DNA from: Paracoccus homiensis
GTDB taxonomy: Bacteria; Pseudomonadota; Alphaproteobacteria; Rhodobacterales; Rhodobacteraceae
NCBI RefSeq assembly: GCF_900111675.1
Contig: NZ_FOHO01000007.1
Span: 62,001-126,000 of the forward strand
Length of the DNA stretch: 64,000 nucleotides
Direction of reading: 5' to 3'
Shown piece by piece: positions 17,881 through 27,680 of the stretch; positions within the stretch are counted from its first letter, which is position 1, and every line of letters starts with the position of its first letter. Made by a program: the position numbers and the translations under genes. The notes below the pieces were generated by a model. It had not been told where the DNA came from, did not search any database, and saw only the letters and a program-made list of their open reading frames with translations.

Positions 17881-17935
17881 GGTGCGCGGTCCGCGCACCC
17901 TACCACCCCCCGTAGGGTGCGTGCCTGCACGCACC
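17881..17935 (+). repeat. Alternative hairpins between fusA and tuf
   Basis: Stem 1: GGTGCGCGG/CCGCGCACC (17881-17889, 17891-17899). Stem 2: GGTGCGTG/CACGCACC (17916-17923, 17928-17935). The inner halves also pair with each other perfectly over 10 bp (CGCACCCTAC at 17894-17903, GTAGGGTGCG at 17912-17921), so the two states exclude one another. Similar GTAGGGTGCGTG palindromes recur between genes in Rhodobacterales, so it may be a REP-like element. Confidence 0.6.
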
Positions 17936-17957
17936 GTCACTCAAGAAGGAGCCAGTT

Positions 17958-19133
<1,176 letters not shown>

Positions 19134-19157
19134 TCCCATCAGGGATATCGTGAGATG

Positions 19158-19188
19158 AAGGCCCGCACCAAAAGGTGCGGGCCTTTTT
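19158..19188 (+). terminator. Intrinsic terminator after tuf
   Basis: Twelve-base-pair stem (AAGGCCCGCACC at 19158-19169, GGTGCGGGCCTT at 19174-19185), AAAA loop and T tail; it closes the str operon. Confidence 0.92.
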
Positions 19189-19239
19189 CATGACCCGAAC
19201 CCGCTTGAGCGTGTCACGGCTTTGTCATAGGGACAGGCC

Positions 19240-20055
19240 ATGCGGATACTTTTCCTTGGCGATGTCATGGGTCGGGCGGGACGCCGGGCCATTACCGAAA
19301 AGCTGACCGGGCTGCGTGCCCGGTTGAAGGCCGATTTTGTCGTTGTGAACGCGGAAAACACCAGCGGTGGCCGCGGCATCACGACCGGTCACGCGCAACT
19401 GCTGCTGAATTCCGGCGCCGATTGCCTGACCCTTGGCGATCATGCCTTCGATCAGAAGGACATGATGGCCTATATCGACAAAGAGCCGCGGATCATCCGC
19501 CCGCTGAATTTCGCCAAAGAGGCGCCCGGCAAGGGGTTCGGCGTCTTTGCGGATGCGCGCGGGCGCAAGGTTCTGGTCACCCAGGCGTTGGGTCAGGTTT
19601 TCATGTCGCGGCCCTATGACGATCCGTTTTCCGCGCTGGATGCCGTGCTGCGGGCCCATCCGCGCGGCGGGCTGGTGCAGGCCGCGCTGGTCGATATCCA
19701 TGCCGAGGCGACCAGCGAGAAGATGGGCGTCGGGCATTTCTGCGACGGTCGGGCCAGCCTTGTGGTCGGCACCCATACCCATATCCCCACCGCCGATGCG
19801 CAGATCCTGCCGCGCGGCACGGGCTATCTGTCCGATGCCGGGATGTGCGGCGATTATGACAGCGTGATCGGCATGGAAAAGACCGAACCCCTGCGCCGCT
19901 TCGTCACCGGCATGGTCCGCGACCGGTTCAGCCCGGCCGAACAAGAGGCCACGATCTGCGGGGTATTGGTCGAAACCGACGACCGCAGCGGTGCGGCCAC
20001 CCGGATCGAGGCGGTGCGCGACGGCGGGCGTCTGGCCCAGACCCATCCGGCCTGA
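19240..20055 (+). CDS. YmdB-family metallophosphoesterase
   Basis: A 271-residue member of the TIGR00282/YmdB family of calcineurin-fold phosphodiesterases, known in Bacillus to cleave cyclic nucleotides. Metal-ligand motifs are in the expected order: GDVMGRAGR (residues 7-15), VVNAENTSGGRG, GDHAFDQKD and the late THTHIPTADAQIL. No signal peptide is seen, so it should act in the cytosol. The gene stands alone after the tuf terminator. Substrate in this organism is unknown. Confidence 0.87.
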   Translation: MRILFLGDVMGRAGRRAITEKLTGLRARLKADFVVVNAENTSGGRGITTGHAQLLLNSGADCLTLGDHAFDQKDMMAYIDKEPRIIRPLNFAKEAPGKGFGVFADARGRKVLVTQALGQVFMSRPYDDPFSALDAVLRAHPRGGLVQAALVDIHAEATSEKMGVGHFCDGRASLVVGTHTHIPTADAQILPRGTGYLSDAGMCGDYDSVIGMEKTEPLRRFVTGMVRDRFSPAEQEATICGVLVETDDRSGAATRIEAVRDGGRLAQTHPA

Positions 20056-20183
20056 TCCCTGCGCCTTGACGCGGCGCGGCCACCGCGTCGCGAAGGCCCC
20101 GTGGCGATGCTTGCTTGCCGTCGCGGTTTCTGCGCATGATGCGCCGAATGTGCCGCCCCGGCGGCCAATTTTGCGAGAGCTGA

Positions 20184-21962
20184 ATGTTCGGAATTGAACT
20201 AAGCGGAACCCCGGCGGCGATCGCCACGATCTTCATTATCGCCGGGATGCTGACCCTTTTCATCCGCGAAACCTATCCCCCCGAAGTGACGGCGATTCTG
20301 GGTGGCGTGGCGTTGCTGTCGGTGGGTATTCTGGAACCCTCGCATGTGGCGGGGGTGCTGTCGAACCCCGCGCCCTGGACCATTGCCTTCATGTTCATCA
20401 TCGTCGGCGGGCTGGTGCGAACCGGCGCGCTTGACTGGATCGGGCAACGGGCCGCACGCCACGCAGGCGCGCGGCCTTTATTGACGCTGGGACTGGTGTC
20501 CTGCGTGGTCTGCGCGATGTCGGCCTTTGTGAACAACACCCCGCTGGTCGTGGTGATGATGCCGATCTTCATGCAGCTTGCCAATGAGATGAAAAGCTCG
20601 CCCTCGAAGCTGTTGATCCCCTTGTCCTATCTGTCGATTCTGGGGGGCACGATGACGATGATCGGCACCTCGACCAATCTGCTGGTCGATGGTGTTGCCC
20701 GCTCCAGCGGGATGGAGCCGTTCTCGATCTTCGAGATCACGCCTGTCGGCCTGCCAATGGCGATCGTCGGCGTGATCTATCTGCTGCTGGTGGCGCCGCG
20801 CCTGTTGCCGGAACGCGACTCGATGTCCCAGCTGATGTCGGGGCGGTCCAAGGCCAAGTTCTTTACCGAGGTTGCCATCCCCGAGGATTCGGCCCTGATC
20901 GGCAAGGCGCTGGACGAGGTGGACATCTTCACCCGCGACACGGCGCGCGTGATCGACGTTCTGCGCGGCGATGCCTCGCTGCGCCGCGACCTGTCCTCGG
21001 TGCGCCTTGAGGCGGGCGATCGCGTCGTTCTGCGCACCCCCATGTCCGAGGTTCTGGGCCTGCAGACCCACAAGGATCTGCGCATGGTCGACAAGCTTAG
21101 CTCGGTTCAGACCTCGACGGTCGAGGTGCTGATCACGCCGGGTTGCCACATGGTCGGGCGCAGCCTTGGTTCGATGCGCCTGCGTCGGCGCTATGGCGTC
21201 TATGTGCTGGCGGCCCATCGCCGGAACCAGAATATCGGCCGCCAGCTTGACGATCTGGTCGTGCGCGTCGGCGACACGCTGTTGTTGGAAGGTGCCCCGG
21301 CAGATATCCAGAAGCTGGCCGCCGATATGGAGATGGTTGAGGTCAGCCAGCCTTCGGACCGTGCCTATCGCCGCAAACATGCGCCGATCGTGGTCGCGAC
21401 GCTGGTCGGGGTGGTCGCGCTGTCCGCCTTCGAGGTTGCGCCGATCCTGCTGTTGGCCTTTGTCGGGGTGGCGATCGTGCTGGGCACACGCTGCATCGAC
21501 GCGGACGAGGCGCTTGGCTTTGTCGATGGGCGGTTGATGGCGCTGATCTTTGCCATGCTGGCGGTTGGGGCGGGGCTGGAAAATTCCGGCGCGGTCGAAC
21601 TGATCGTGACCTATGTCGCGCCCTGGCTGTCCGAGGTGCCGCATTGGGGGCTGGTGCTGGCGGTCTATCTGCTGGCGACCGCGCTGACAGAGACGGTGAC
21701 CAACAATGCCGTCGCGGTGATCGTGACGCCGGTGGCGATTTCGCTTGGCACCCAACTGGGCGTCGATCCGCGTCCCCTGGTCATCGCGGTGATGATGGGC
21801 GCATCGGCCAGTTTCGCCACGCCCATCGGCTATCAGACGAACACGCTGGTCTATGGTCCGGGCGGCTATCGCTTTGCCGATTTCATCCGCGTCGGCCTGC
21901 CGTTGAACCTGCTGATGGCCGTCGTGGCCTCGATGGTGATCCCGATCTTCTGGCCCCTGTGA
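20184..21962 (+). CDS. SLC13-family permease with two TrkA-C domains
   Basis: A 592-residue inner-membrane permease of the SLC13/DASS type (CitMHS-like). The N-terminal membrane block includes the re-entrant signature SAFVNNTPLVVVMMPIF and a following GTSTNLLVDG. The middle, about residues 205-395, is soluble and holds two RCK/TrkA-C-like domains, and the C-terminal membrane block repeats the signature as TETVTNNAVAVIVTPVAIS. Such proteins carry dicarboxylates, sulfate or related anions, usually with Na+; the substrate cannot be read. An equal-length homologue lies 420 bases away on the other strand. Confidence 0.88.
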   Translation: MFGIELSGTPAAIATIFIIAGMLTLFIRETYPPEVTAILGGVALLSVGILEPSHVAGVLSNPAPWTIAFMFIIVGGLVRTGALDWIGQRAARHAGARPLLTLGLVSCVVCAMSAFVNNTPLVVVMMPIFMQLANEMKSSPSKLLIPLSYLSILGGTMTMIGTSTNLLVDGVARSSGMEPFSIFEITPVGLPMAIVGVIYLLLVAPRLLPERDSMSQLMSGRSKAKFFTEVAIPEDSALIGKALDEVDIFTRDTARVIDVLRGDASLRRDLSSVRLEAGDRVVLRTPMSEVLGLQTHKDLRMVDKLSSVQTSTVEVLITPGCHMVGRSLGSMRLRRRYGVYVLAAHRRNQNIGRQLDDLVVRVGDTLLLEGAPADIQKLAADMEMVEVSQPSDRAYRRKHAPIVVATLVGVVALSAFEVAPILLLAFVGVAIVLGTRCIDADEALGFVDGRLMALIFAMLAVGAGLENSGAVELIVTYVAPWLSEVPHWGLVLAVYLLATALTETVTNNAVAVIVTPVAISLGTQLGVDPRPLVIAVMMGASASFATPIGYQTNTLVYGPGGYRFADFIRVGLPLNLLMAVVASMVIPIFWPL

Positions 21963-21983
21963 CGGTCAATCTGCTTGCTGCAA

Positions 21984-22010
21984 CTGCAATGCTGCCATGC
22001 AGCATTGCAG
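21984..22010. promoter_or_regulatory. Perfect 27-bp palindrome with CTGC-N3-GCAG core (candidate PhaR operator)
   Basis: Arms CTGCAATGCTGC (21984-21995) and GCAGCATTGCAG (21999-22010) are exact complements around CAT. The core CTGC-CAT-GCAG is the form of the PhaR box described in Paracoccus denitrificans and Rhodobacter. It ends one base before a possible -35 box of the next gene. It could instead be the end hairpin of the SLC13 transcript, but no T tract follows. Confidence 0.65.
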
Positions 22011-22011
22011 G

Positions 22012-22040
22012 TTGTCGCCTGCCGCCATTGCCCCGATATA
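22012..22040 (+). promoter_or_regulatory. Possible promoter of the DUF1127 gene
   Basis: TTGTCG (22012-22017) and GATATA (22035-22040) with 17 bases between them, directly downstream of the palindrome. Confidence 0.4.
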
Positions 22041-22085
22041 GGACGCAAGGGAGGAAACAAATTGTGTCTGACAAGGAGTTTCCAC

Positions 22086-22310
22086 ATGGCCGGAACCGCA
22101 ACCGTTTCCAACACCGCCCCCAGCCTGGGCAAAATTCTGGCAGCGCCGTTCGTGGCGACCTTCCGCTTTCTGGTGCTGTTGGCTGAAGCCAGCCCCACCA
22201 TGCGTCAGCTGAATCAGCTGAGCCAGACGTCCGACGAAGAATTGGCCAAGCGCGGCGTTTCGCGCGAGGACGAGGTTCGTCGCATCATGGGTGTCAACTC
22301 GGCCCTGTAA
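22086..22310 (+). CDS. DUF1127 small protein
   Basis: A 74-residue protein with the DUF1127 (YjiS-like) domain in its C-terminal half: LNQLSQTSDEELAKRGVSREDEVRRIM. The N-terminal part has a short hydrophobic stretch (APFVATFRFLVLLAEA). I chose the ATG at 22086 because AAGGAGTTT precedes it; the frame is open earlier. Small DUF1127 proteins in alphaproteobacteria have been tied to RNA turnover and phosphate or stress responses, but this one has no assigned role. It carries its own terminator and a palindromic operator upstream. Confidence 0.82.
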   Translation: MAGTATVSNTAPSLGKILAAPFVATFRFLVLLAEASPTMRQLNQLSQTSDEELAKRGVSREDEVRRIMGVNSAL

Positions 22311-22331
22311 GGGCGTTGACGATCCATCCGC

Positions 22332-22364
22332 AAGGGCGCGCACCGCAAGGTTGCGCGCCTTTTG
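22332..22364 (+). terminator. Intrinsic terminator after the DUF1127 gene
   Basis: Stem GGCGCGCA/TGCGCGCC (22335-22342, 22352-22359) followed by TTTT. The gene on the opposite strand ends 20 bases further on. Confidence 0.75.
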
Positions 22365-22383
22365 CGTATCGGGGGGGGGCGTC

Positions 22384-24162
22384 CTATAGCGGCCAGACGA
22401 TCAGCAGCATCGGGATCGAGACGACCAGCACGATGATTTCCAGCGGCAGGCCCATCCGCCAGTAATCGCCAAAGCGATAGTTGCCGGGGCCAAGGATCAG
22501 GGTGTTGTTCTGATGTCCGATGGGGGTCAGGAAGGCACAGGCCGCCGCAACCGCCACGCCCATCAGGAAGGCGTCGGGTTCGACCTGCAATTGTTCGGCC
22601 AGGCGAATGCCCACCGGGGCGGCAATGATCGTGGTCGCGTTGTTGTTCAGGATATCCGACATGAACATCGTGCTGACCATCAACAGCGCCAGTCCCGCCC
22701 AGGCCGGATAGCCTTGGGTCAGGCTGGCGATCCATCCCGCGATCAGCGCGGTCCCGCCCGTGCTGTCAAGCGCAAGACCCAGCGGGATCATCGAGCCCAG
22801 CAGCACGATCACCGGCCAATCGACATGGTCGTAAAGCTCATTGATCGACAGCACCCCGGTCAGCACATAGGCGATGACGACGCAGCCAAGTGCGATGGGC
22901 ATGGTGACCCAGCCAAGGCTGGTTGCCAGAACCGCCAGAACGAACAACCCGATGGCGGTGCGCATATGGCCTTCGCGTTGAACCGGCAGGCTGCCGCCAT
23001 CCAGACGCAGCAGCCCCGAGGCTGACAGCACATCCTCGACCCGGCTTTCGGGGATCAGCACCAGCAGCAGGTCGCCCGCGACGATCTCTTGCCGGGGCAG
23101 GGCCTCGCGCAGGGCGATGCCGCGCCGGCGCATGCCGATCAGCACGCTGTCATAGCGGTTGACCAGCCCGAAGGATTGCGCGCTGCGGCCGATGATATCC
23201 GCGCCCACCGGGACCAGCAGCTCGATCAGTGACTGGCCTTCGGAATCCTTGCGGGCGCGGGGTTCCAGCCGGCCATCGGGGAAGGACAGTTTGCTGGCCG
23301 ATCGAAACTCATCCAGCGCGGAAGGATTGGCCCGCAACAGCAGCACATCGCCCGCGGTGACGGTCTGGTCGTCCAGCGGACCTTCCAGCGCGTGGCCGTG
23401 GCGGATCACACCCACCAGCCGTGCCCCGGCTTTCAGCGCCTGTTCGCGGATCTGGCTGACGGGTTCGTCGGTCAGGCTGCTGGCCTCGGTCACGACCAGC
23501 CGCGCCAGATAACGGCGGGGCCGTTCGGGTGCGTCGCCTGCGCCCTCTTGTCGCGATTGCGGGATCAGACGCCATCCGATCAGCGCGATGAAGACCATGC
23601 CCGCAACCGCGACCGCGCTGCCCACCGGCAGAAAATCGAACATGCGATAGGGTTCGCCCAGCACTTGTTGACGATAGCCCGACACGATCAGGTTCGGGGG
23701 CGTGCCGATCAGTGTCAGCATCCCGCCAAGGATGGTGGCGAAGGCCAGCGGCATCAGCGTCAGGCCGGCACGTCGGCGGGCCTTCTGGGCGGCTTGCAGG
23801 TCGATGGGCATCAGCATGGCCAGCGCCGCGATATTGTTCATGAAACCCGACAGCAGCCCGCCGACGCCGCCGACCACCGCGATGTGACGGCTGACGGATC
23901 GGTCGCGATCGGCCAGAAGGCGGGCCATCGACGACACCGCCCCCGATCGGGTCAGCCCGGCGGTCGCCACAAGGATCAGCGCGACGACCATGGTCGTGGG
24001 ATTGCCGAAACCGGAAAAGGCCTGTTCCTTGGGGACGACGCCCAGCAGCACCGCGGCCATCAGCCCGGCAAAGGCCACCAGATCGTGGCGCCAAGGCCCC
24101 AGAAACATCAGCCCCATGATGGCGGCGAAGATGGCGAAAAGGATGATCTGGTCGATACTCAT
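22384..24162 (-). CDS. SLC13-family permease with TrkA-C domains (second copy)
   Basis: A 592-residue inner-membrane permease with the same plan as the gene at 20184. It has an N-terminal membrane half ([17 protein letters not shown], then [16 protein letters not shown]), a soluble middle with two TrkA-C-like domains at about residues 205-390, and a C-terminal membrane half ([21 protein letters not shown]). The two proteins are clearly diverged paralogues rather than a recent copy. Substrate is unknown; sulfate, dicarboxylate or another anion is possible. It ends close to the DUF1127 terminator and faces that gene. Confidence 0.87.
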   Translation of the reverse strand: MSIDQIILFAIFAAIMGLMFLGPWRHDLVAFAGLMAAVLLGVVPKEQAFSGFGNPTTMVVALILVATAGLTRSGAVSSMARLLADRDRSVSRHIAVVGGVGGLLSGFMNNIAALAMLMPIDLQAAQKARRRAGLTLMPLAFATILGGMLTLIGTPPNLIVSGYRQQVLGEPYRMFDFLPVGSAVAVAGMVFIALIGWRLIPQSRQEGAGDAPERPRRYLARLVVTEASSLTDEPVSQIREQALKAGARLVGVIRHGHALEGPLDDQTVTAGDVLLLRANPSALDEFRSASKLSFPDGRLEPRARKDSEGQSLIELLVPVGADIIGRSAQSFGLVNRYDSVLIGMRRRGIALREALPRQEIVAGDLLLVLIPESRVEDVLSASGLLRLDGGSLPVQREGHMRTAIGLFVLAVLATSLGWVTMPIALGCVVIAYVLTGVLSINELYDHVDWPVIVLLGSMIPLGLALDSTGGTALIAGWIASLTQGYPAWAGLALLMVSTMFMSDILNNNATTIIAAPVGIRLAEQLQVEPDAFLMGVAVAAACAFLTPIGHQNNTLILGPGNYRFGDYWRMGLPLEIIVLVVSIPMLLIVWPL

Positions 24163-24308
24163 GCTGTCCCGCGTCCTGTCAGGCCTTATTCTGGCCTCAA
24201 TCCCCTTGTAACGCCACAGAAGGGTGCCGGGTTCGGCTTGCGATGGGGCGCTGCTGTGGACTACAAGCAGCCGAATCCGGATTTCATGAATTGCGAAGGG
24301 CGACGACC

Positions 24309-25052
24309 ATGGCAGGTCATTCCAAATGGGCCAATATCCAGCATCGCAAGGGCAGGCAGGATGCCGCGCGCTCGAAGTTGTTTTCCAAGCTCTCGAAGGA
24401 GATCACGGTCGCGGCCAAGATGGGTGACCCCGATCCCGAAAAGAACCCGCGTCTGCGTCTGGCGGTGAAAGAGGCCAAGTCGAATTCGGTCCCCAAGGAC
24501 GTGATCGACCGCGCGATCAAGAAATCGCAGGGCGGTGACGCCGAGAATTACGAAGAGATCCGCTACGAAGGTTATGGCCCGAACGGGATCGCGTTGGTCG
24601 TCGAGGCGATGACCGACAACCGCAACCGCACCGCGTCGAATGTGCGCAGCTATTTTGCCAAGTCGGGCGGTGATCTGGGGCAGTCCGGTTCGGTCAGCTT
24701 CATGTTCGACCGCGTGGGCGAGATCATGTACCCGGCCTCTGCGGGCGATGCGGATGACGTGATGATGGCCGCGATCGAGGCGGGGGCATCGGATGTCGAA
24801 AGCGACGACGAGGGTCACTGGATCTATTGCGCGGATACCGATCTGAACGAGGTGTCCACGGCGCTGGAAGCAAGCCTTGGCGAATCCGAGACGGCCAAGC
24901 TGATCTGGAAGCCGCAGGCCCCGACCGAGATCACCGATCTGGAAACGGCGCAGAAGCTGATGAAGCTGATCGACACGCTGGAAGATGACGATGACGTGCA
25001 GAATGTCACCGGCAATTTCGATCTGGCCGATGCGGTGGCCGCACAGCTGTAA
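24309..25052 (+). CDS. yebC: YebC/PmpR-family DNA-binding protein
   Basis: A 247-residue protein, the usual length. The N terminus [19 protein letters not shown] is the family hallmark, and the acidic middle and [14 protein letters not shown] block follow. Family members have been described as transcription regulators, and more recently as ribosome-linked factors easing polyproline synthesis. The upstream frame is open, but the ATG at 24309 gives the conserved start. In many alphaproteobacteria it lies near ruvC; here it does not. Confidence 0.92.
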   Translation: MAGHSKWANIQHRKGRQDAARSKLFSKLSKEITVAAKMGDPDPEKNPRLRLAVKEAKSNSVPKDVIDRAIKKSQGGDAENYEEIRYEGYGPNGIALVVEAMTDNRNRTASNVRSYFAKSGGDLGQSGSVSFMFDRVGEIMYPASAGDADDVMMAAIEAGASDVESDDEGHWIYCADTDLNEVSTALEASLGESETAKLIWKPQAPTEITDLETAQKLMKLIDTLEDDDDVQNVTGNFDLADAVAAQL

Positions 25053-25150
25053 GCTGCGCGGCGCCTTGCCGGGGGCGGTGGCGGGGGGCCAGCCCCCCGA
25101 TCGCTGACGCGATTCCCCCCGATGTCGCGCCAGATCCGTTCGGACGCCGC
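25053..25150. repeat. yebC/argP convergent gap with a G6/C6 hairpin
   Basis: GGGGGG (25083-25088), CCAG loop, CCCCCC (25093-25098). No T tract follows, so termination is uncertain. Confidence 0.4.
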
Positions 25151-26014
25151 CTAGGACCGCAACTGGTTCCGGGCGGCTTTTTTGATCGCCTGCGTCAGCG
25201 GGGCGAGGGCCGGCGCGGTCAGGCGGGCGATCTGCCAGACCAGCGGCACGTCCAGCGGCAGTTGCGGCGCGAGGTCGATCAAGCTGCCGCTTTCCAGATC
25301 GCGGGCTACCATCACCTCGGGGTTCATGCCCCAGCCAAGGCCAAGCCGGGCGGCCTCGGCGAAGGCCTGGGATGAGGGGATGCGATGCAGTGGCAGCGCC
25401 AGCCTGCGGCCGACGAGTTGCTGCGTCCAGCGGTTTTGCAGCCCATCCTTGGCATTGAAGCTGAGCGAGGGCGCCCGCGACAGGCTGTCGGCATCGACCC
25501 CGTTCGGCATGTGCCGCGCCATGAATTCGGGCGAGGCGGTCGCGCGATAGCGCATCTTGCCAAGCGGCACGGTATCGCAGCCGGTCACGGGGCGGCTGTC
25601 GCTGGTGATGGCGGCGCTGACCTGACCGGATTTCAGCCAGTCCTGAGCGTGGTCCTGATCGTCGATGATCAGGTCGATCAGCCCCGGCGTCCGCACCAAA
25701 GGGGGCAGGGCCCATGTCGCCAGACTGTCGGCATTGACGGCGATGCCGATGACCGGCGGCCCGGAACGCGGTGCCGGGGACAGCTGCGTTTCCAGCAGGC
25801 GCACCTGTTGCAGATGCGCGGCCAGCCGCAACCCGGCTTCGGTGCCGCGCAGGGGTGGGCCGCGATCGACAAGCGCGGTGCCGTGGCGATCTTCAAGCCC
25901 CCGGATCCGCTGCGAAATGGCTGAAGGCGTGACCGACAGCGCCTGCGCGGCGGCTTCGAACGAGCCGCGGCGCAGGACTTCGGACAGGGCTAGAAGGGCA
26001 GGGTAGTCCAGCAT
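25151..26014 (-). CDS. LysR-family regulator, ArgP/LysG type
   Basis: A 287-residue LysR regulator with an N-terminal winged helix (DYPALLALSEVLRRGSFEAAAQALSVTPSAISQRIRGLE) and a C-terminal effector domain. ArgP (LysG) senses lysine and arginine and switches on a divergent exporter gene. The divergent neighbour here is exactly such an exporter, 79 bases away, which supports the assignment. The frame is open farther upstream over the exporter, but the ATG at 26014 gives the conserved start. Confidence 0.88.
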   Translation of the reverse strand: MLDYPALLALSEVLRRGSFEAAAQALSVTPSAISQRIRGLEDRHGTALVDRGPPLRGTEAGLRLAAHLQQVRLLETQLSPAPRSGPPVIGIAVNADSLATWALPPLVRTPGLIDLIIDDQDHAQDWLKSGQVSAAITSDSRPVTGCDTVPLGKMRYRATASPEFMARHMPNGVDADSLSRAPSLSFNAKDGLQNRWTQQLVGRRLALPLHRIPSSQAFAEAARLGLGWGMNPEVMVARDLESGSLIDLAPQLPLDVPLVWQIARLTAPALAPLTQAIKKAARNQLRS

Positions 26015-26093
26015 TAGGCAAGCTTCATCAACGTTAGGCGAATTAATTTTACTTAAATCTGCGCGCCTGCCATCAGCAAGACCGGAGGTGCGT
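26015..26093. promoter_or_regulatory. Divergent argP/lysE control region
   Basis: An AT-rich stretch (26037-26059, around AATTAATTTTACTTAAATC) in otherwise GC-rich DNA, between the divergent regulator and exporter. ArgP-type regulators bind such gaps; the exact operator cannot be fixed by eye. GGAGG at 26084-26088 is the exporter's ribosome site. Confidence 0.6.
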
Positions 26094-26687
26094 ATGACGG
26101 TTTTTCTTGCGGGTATGGGGACGGGGCTGTCGCTGATCATGGCGATCGGCGCGCAGAACGCCTTTGTCCTGAAGCTGGGACTGATGCGGCGGCATGTGTT
26201 GCCGGTGGTGCTGTTCTGTGCGCTGTCGGATGCGATCCTGATCGGGTTTGGCGTCGGCGGCATGGAGGTCGCGGGCCAGCGGTTGCCCTGGCTTGCCCCC
26301 GCGATGCGCTGGGGTGGCGTCGCGTTTCTGCTGTGGTATGGCGCACGATCCTTTCTTGCGGCCTGGCGCGGGGGCGAGGCGCTGCGCCCGGATGCCAATG
26401 GGCACGGGTTGGGCAAGGCCCTGCTGACGATTGCGGCGCTGACATGGCTGAACCCGCATGTCTACCTGGATACGGTCGTTCTGCTGGGGGCGATTTCGGC
26501 GCAATGGGCGCAGCCCTGGGTGTTCGGCGCGGGCGCGATGGTGGGATCTTTCCTGTTCTTCTTTTCGCTTGGCTATGGTGCGCGGCTTCTGGCACCGGTC
26601 TTTGCGCGGCCGCGATCCTGGCAATGGCTGGAATTCGCGGTGGGCTGCGTGATGTGGCTGATCGCGGCAAAGCTGGCTTTGGGATGA
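26094..26687 (+). CDS. LysE/ArgO-family amino acid exporter
   Basis: A 197-residue inner-membrane protein with about six hydrophobic segments. The LysE/ArgO signature LIMAIGAQNAFVLKLGLMRRH is near the start, and TIAALTWLNPHVYLDTVVLLG is in the middle. It exports lysine and/or arginine in relatives. The ATG at 26094 is 5 bases after GGAGG and preferred over the GTG at 26088. It pairs with the divergent ArgP-like regulator. Confidence 0.9.
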   Translation: MTVFLAGMGTGLSLIMAIGAQNAFVLKLGLMRRHVLPVVLFCALSDAILIGFGVGGMEVAGQRLPWLAPAMRWGGVAFLLWYGARSFLAAWRGGEALRPDANGHGLGKALLTIAALTWLNPHVYLDTVVLLGAISAQWAQPWVFGAGAMVGSFLFFFSLGYGARLLAPVFARPRSWQWLEFAVGCVMWLIAAKLALG

Positions 26688-26720
26688 GGGGGCTTGCGCC
26701 TGTCGGCAAAATCGGCCGAT

Positions 26721-27638
26721 ATGCAGCATATGCAACTTGATCTGGAAACGCGCCGCGACCTGATCGGGATCGGCTGGATGCTGATCACGGGGCTTTGCTT
26801 TGTCGCCGTGAACGGCATCGTGCGCGGTCTTGATGGGGCGCTGCCCGCCCCGCAGGCTGCCTTCATCCGCTTTGTCTTTGGCCTTGTCTTTCTGGTTCCG
26901 GTCCTTGCGCCCGCGCTGCGCCGGGGATTTTCGCGCCGTGTCTGGGGGCTGTTCACGCTGCGCGGGGGCTTGCATGTGATCGCGGTGACGGCGTGGTTCT
27001 ATGCCATGTCGCGGATCACCGTGGCCGAGGTGACGGCCATCGGCTTTCTGAACCCGATCATGGTGACCGTCGGCGCGGCGCTGTTCATGGGCGAAAAGCT
27101 TGCCGCGCGGCGTATCGCGGCGGTTCTGGTGGCGCTGTGCGGGGCGCTGATCGTGTTGCGGCCCGGGCTGCGGGAACTGGATCCGGGGCATATCTCGCAG
27201 GTCGGGGCGGCGATCGCCTTTGGCGCGTCCTATCTGGTGGCCAAGCGGCTTAGCGATGATGTGCCTGCATCGGTCGTCGTCGCCATGATGTCGCTGACCG
27301 TGGCGATCGGGCTGCTGCCGCTGGCCATCGCGGTCTGGCAGCCGCCCAGCCTGTCACAGATCGGCTGGCTGGGGCTGGTCGCGGTCTTTGCGACGCTGGG
27401 TCACTATACGATGACCCGCGCCTTTGCCGCCGCGCCGCTGACGGTGACCCAGCCGGTCACTTTCCTGCAACTGATCTGGGCCAGCATGTTGGGCGTCTTC
27501 GTGTTCCACGAACCGCTGGATGGCTGGGTCATCCTGGGCGGCGGGCTGATGATTGGGGCGATCACCTATATCACCTGGCGCGAGGCGCAAAAGCGCGCCC
27601 GAACGCAGACCCCGCCCGTCAACGCCACCAAGGCATAG
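26721..27638 (+). CDS. EamA-family (DMT) transporter
   Basis: A 305-residue inner-membrane protein with ten hydrophobic segments in two EamA repeats. The first holds AVTAWFYAMSRITVAEVTAIGFLNPI and ends near residue 145; the second ends with FHEPLDGWVILGGGLMIGAITYI. DMT proteins export metabolites or amino acids; the substrate is unknown. It starts 33 bases after lysE and may be cotranscribed. An alternative start is the ATG at 26730. Confidence 0.85.
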   Translation: MQHMQLDLETRRDLIGIGWMLITGLCFVAVNGIVRGLDGALPAPQAAFIRFVFGLVFLVPVLAPALRRGFSRRVWGLFTLRGGLHVIAVTAWFYAMSRITVAEVTAIGFLNPIMVTVGAALFMGEKLAARRIAAVLVALCGALIVLRPGLRELDPGHISQVGAAIAFGASYLVAKRLSDDVPASVVVAMMSLTVAIGLLPLAIAVWQPPSLSQIGWLGLVAVFATLGHYTMTRAFAAAPLTVTQPVTFLQLIWASMLGVFVFHEPLDGWVILGGGLMIGAITYITWREAQKRARTQTPPVNATKA

Positions 27639-27680
27639 GGGACGGGTCCCGGCGCCCTGCGACCGGGACCGCGCCCGAGA

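Noticed and set aside
22371..22379. Run of nine G as a phase-variable tract
   Set aside because: It lies past both gene ends between converging genes, so a length change would not alter a coding frame.
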